Source: Patescibacteria group bacterium
GTDB taxonomy: Bacteria; Patescibacteriota; Minisyncoccia; Phycocordibacterales; XYD1-FULL-46-19
Reading direction: 5' to 3'
Length of the DNA: 16,717 bases
NCBI GenBank assembly: GCA_030916795.1
Contig: JAUPVZ010000046.1
Location: 1 to 16,717, forward strand
Part shown: one piece after another, positions 15,474 to 16,717 of the stretch
Numbering within the stretch: position 1 is the first letter of the stretch
Layout of the letters: the number at the start of each line of letters is the position of its first letter
The notes under the pieces: generated by a model
The model's input: the letters and a program-made list of their open reading frames with translations, nothing else
Told to the model about the DNA's origin: nothing
Database searches by the model: none
Position numbers and translations under genes: made by a program

Positions 15474-15540
15474 GACCAAGTGAAAACTCCCGAGCACCAA
15501 CTAGGAATCATTGGTGCTCGGTCAAACAGTTCACTTGGTC
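15474..15540. repeat. Compound 67-nt hairpin with two perfect stems
   Basis: The outer stem GACCAAGTGAA (15474-15484) pairs with TTCACTTGGTC (15530-15540), 11 bp. An asymmetric internal loop (6 and 9 nt) separates it from the inner stem CGAGCACCAA (15491-15500) with TTGGTGCTCG (15511-15520), 10 bp, closed by the 10-nt loop CTAGGAATCA. No T-run follows on either strand, so it is not an ordinary terminator. It may be a structured RNA, a processing site or a recombination site. Confidence 0.75.
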
Positions 15541-15617
15541 TGTTTATTCACCTCCTTGATTTTCACCATCGCTCTGCAATGGTCGGAAAAAGAGGAAGCT
15601 CGCTGGGGTTGGAAGAG

Positions 15618-15668
15618 AAAAAAAATAATAAAAAACCGCCCTGGCTCGAGGTTTTCGAGCGGGCGGTT
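15618..15668 (-). terminator. Rho-independent terminator of the SHOCT-like gene
   Basis: On the minus strand, the stem AACCGCCC/GGGCGGTT (15661-15668 with 15634-15641) encloses an inner CTCGA/TCGAG pair. It is followed by a T-rich tail (the plus-strand A tracts at 15618-15635). It begins about 20 nt after the TAG stop at 15690-15692. Confidence 0.88.
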
Positions 15669-15689
15669 GTTGAGAGAGGGTCGGCAGTG

Positions 15690-16046
15690 CTAGTTGTTGG
15701 CCCTCTTCCATTGGAGGACAACGCCCTTTTTGAAGGCGTCAAACTCCTCTTGGGTAATGAGGCCCTTTTTTAGGAAGACCTCTAGGGCTGTGTGGTCAAT
15801 CCCGCTCGTCGCGGGATTGTACCAGGGGAAGATTCTTGGAGATACAGGCTTTCCTATCATAAACAGATTGACCTCCTTTTGGAGGTCGATCTCCGATTGG
15901 ACTTGCGCCGATAGGTTGTGGGGCGTTACATTTATCATGTAGTCCCCCGCGAGACAGAGTGCCATGAAAAGTATCAAAGTCGCGCCACATTTTACCAAGT
16001 CCCAGCAGAACTCCTTGAATTTTTTCTCAACATACTGATCGTTCAT
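15690..16046 (-). CDS. Small membrane protein with C-terminal SHOCT-like motif
   Basis: A 118-aa protein. Residues 17-37 form one membrane helix (LVKCGATLILFMALCLAGDY). An exported or cytoplasmic middle part follows (38-83), then a C-terminal motif DHTALEVFLKKGLITQEEFDAFK (86-106 region) typical of SHOCT-like short helical domains, thought to mediate oligomerisation or interaction. The start is the ATG at 16044-16046. The frame is open to 16112, but AAAGGAGG (16053-16060) sits 6 nt before this ATG and the promoter's -35 covers 16107-16112, so the longer reading is excluded. The gene has a textbook promoter, SD and terminator, unlike every other gene here, and stands alone between T4SS and wall genes. 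This may mark a recent arrival or a highly expressed monocistron. Function is unknown. Confidence 0.8.
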   Translation of the reverse strand: MNDQYVEKKFKEFCWDLVKCGATLILFMALCLAGDYMINVTPHNLSAQVQSEIDLQKEVNLFMIGKPVSPRIFPWYNPATSGIDHTALEVFLKKGLITQEEFDAFKKGVVLQWKRANN

Positions 16047-16052
16047 GGGACC

Positions 16053-16060
16053 CCTCCTTT
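16053..16060 (-). promoter_or_regulatory. Strong Shine-Dalgarno site fixing the SHOCT-like gene start
   Basis: AAAGGAGG on the minus strand, 6 nt from the ATG at 16046. It is the only strong SD in the window and selects residue 23 of the long open frame as the real first codon. Confidence 0.88.
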
Positions 16061-16083
16061 GTTGGATGCCAATTCTGCATAAA

Positions 16084-16112
16084 ATCTTAGCATATAAAAA
16101 CAAAAAAGTCAA
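16084..16112 (-). promoter_or_regulatory. Sigma70-type promoter of the SHOCT-like gene
   Basis: On the minus strand, -35 TTGACT (16107-16112), a 17-bp spacer and -10 TAAGAT (16084-16089), preceded by TGC as in extended -10 promoters. The predicted start is near 16077, giving a leader of about 31 nt that carries the SD. It is the best promoter in the window. Confidence 0.85.
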
Positions 16113-16200
16113 GGAAAATAGTTTTCCACATACAGTACGTTTTTAGTTGTCATTTCTTACAGGTTTGTTACCATTTAGATGTTGGGAGACACTAGGTTAA

Positions 16201-16717
16201 TATCCGGGAAAATCGTTATTTTCCAACATATTCTGGCCGAATACCCGGAAATTACCATATAAAACAAGGCTTATTTTAGGAAAATTTACAAAACCGAGGC
16301 CAAAAAGTGGCCGTTTCGGTAAAATATCGTTTATTTTCAATGCTTTTCAAGAAAAGCTGTATTTTGTTGGGGTAGCTCTATTGCTGGTTGTTATGGTTTA
16401 CAAAACCGCTCATGCTGGTTTTTTTGGTTTTGGCCAAAAGCAAAACACCGATCTCTTGGCATTTCAGTCGGCGACAGTCCTAAATTCCCAAAAAATGGCG
16501 CTCCTTGAAGTGTCGCACTCCCCTAGCCCGTTTTCTGGGCGGGGTGGCCCGCTCTTGGTCGAGGATGACTCGGCTTTGGTGCCCAATATTGGACCGGCTG
16601 GTACGGCGGGCGCCTCTATTTATGTTCCTAAAAATGAACAAATTAGTACTTATACGGTAAAAAGTGGTGATACTTTGTCCGAAATCGCCGATATGTTCGG
16701 AGTGTCGGTCAATACTA
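16201..16717 (+). CDS. LysM-domain cell-wall protein (partial; 5' end unclear; runs off the right edge)
   Basis: An open frame from just after the TAA at 16198-16200 to the window end; the true first codon is uncertain, so the left limit given is the limit of the open frame. It encodes a basic stretch (KTRLILGKFTKPRPKSGRFG), a membrane helix (YFVGVALLLVVMVY, about 16360-16400), an Ala-His-Ala cleavage-like site, a Ser/Pro/Gly linker and a LysM start (TYTVKSGDTLSEIADMFGVS) at the edge. LysM binds peptidoglycan N-acetylglucosamine, and in CPR such proteins often continue into an M23 endopeptidase, which cannot be seen here. The frame contains no ATG, GTG or TTG before TTG 16381 and ATG 16393, both inside the membrane helix. 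An ATG at 16179 opens another frame that overlaps this one until 16262. Either a rare start codon, a frameshift or a sequence error is involved. Confidence 0.75.

Larger units (their letters stand above)
15406..15689. other. 284-bp structured intergenic region
   Basis: No convincing gene. It holds a short hairpin directly after the VirD4-like stop (AGGCG/CGCCT, 15406-15417), the compound hairpin at 15474-15540, an imperfect hairpin around 15551-15594 (ACCAT/ATGGT core), an A-rich tract (15618-15635) and the terminator of the SHOCT-like gene at 15634-15668. Small frames here overlap these structures and show no domain. No classical T-tailed terminator for the plus-strand operon is visible. Confidence 0.6.

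Noticed and set aside
15406..15689. Small plus-strand frames (from 15480 and 15511) as a possible gene
   Set aside because: They run through hairpins, the A-tract and the terminator of the opposite gene, with no SD, promoter or recognisable protein character.
16047..16112. Longer N-terminus (22 extra codons) for the SHOCT-like gene
   Set aside because: The -35 box lies at 16107-16112 and the predicted transcription start is near 16077, so the upstream ATG is not transcribed; a strong SD precedes the ATG at 16046.
16340..16375. ATG at 16340 as the start of the LysM protein with a signal peptide (MLFKKSCILLG)
   Set aside because: This frame hits TAG at 16373-16375 and is not the LysM frame.

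Overview
The window is dense, SD-poor bacterial DNA carrying most of a type IV secretion system (T4SS)-like locus of the kind found in Candidatus Patescibacteria (CPR, Parcubacteria-like). That placement is an inference from protein character: PrgI, TraC-like, VirB4, VirB6-like and VirD4-like parts in CPR-style order, genes packed 1-5 bp apart, almost no Shine-Dalgarno sites, and a LysM wall protein with a basic N-terminus. TGA is used as a normal stop (the 249-aa gene ends in TGA), which argues against the CPR lineages that read TGA as glycine.

Layout, left to right. Minus strand, 2-2352: partial VirB4 ATPase, TraC-like domain protein and PrgI-like membrane protein, read from a promoter near 2480. 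Between that promoter and prgI lies a 115-bp inverted-repeat element flanked by a TTCA direct repeat. A 42-bp palindromic terminator (2528-2569) separates this unit from a second minus-strand operon (2566-8078): 249-aa anchored protein, 717-aa secreted protein, 660-aa VirB6/TrbL-like channel protein and 207-aa soluble protein. Divergent from it, 8199-9836 encodes an exported wall hydrolase with DNDGDG repeats, a possible M15-like peptidase region and a T4-type lysozyme domain. A bidirectional terminator (9840-9882) separates it from the housekeeping pair uvrD/pcrA-rsmA (minus, 9889-12615). Plus-strand 12678-15405 holds a small coiled-coil protein and a 780-aa VirD4/TraG-like ATPase. A structured 284-bp intergenic stretch follows, then a small SHOCT-like membrane protein (minus) with its own strong promoter, strong SD and terminator. 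The window ends inside a LysM protein (plus).

How the parts fit: VirB4- and VirD4-like ATPases would power the machine, PrgI and the VirB6-like protein would form the inner-membrane channel, the 249- and 717-aa proteins are exported accessory parts, and the lysozyme/peptidase would open the wall for the apparatus. Substrate and target cell cannot be read from the sequence.

Most notable signals: the MITE-like element that appears to have inserted in, and duplicated, the prgI start codon; promoters set so close to start codons that mRNAs should be leaderless or nearly so; the multi-domain wall hydrolase; the foreign-looking SHOCT gene; and a LysM reading frame with no normal start codon.
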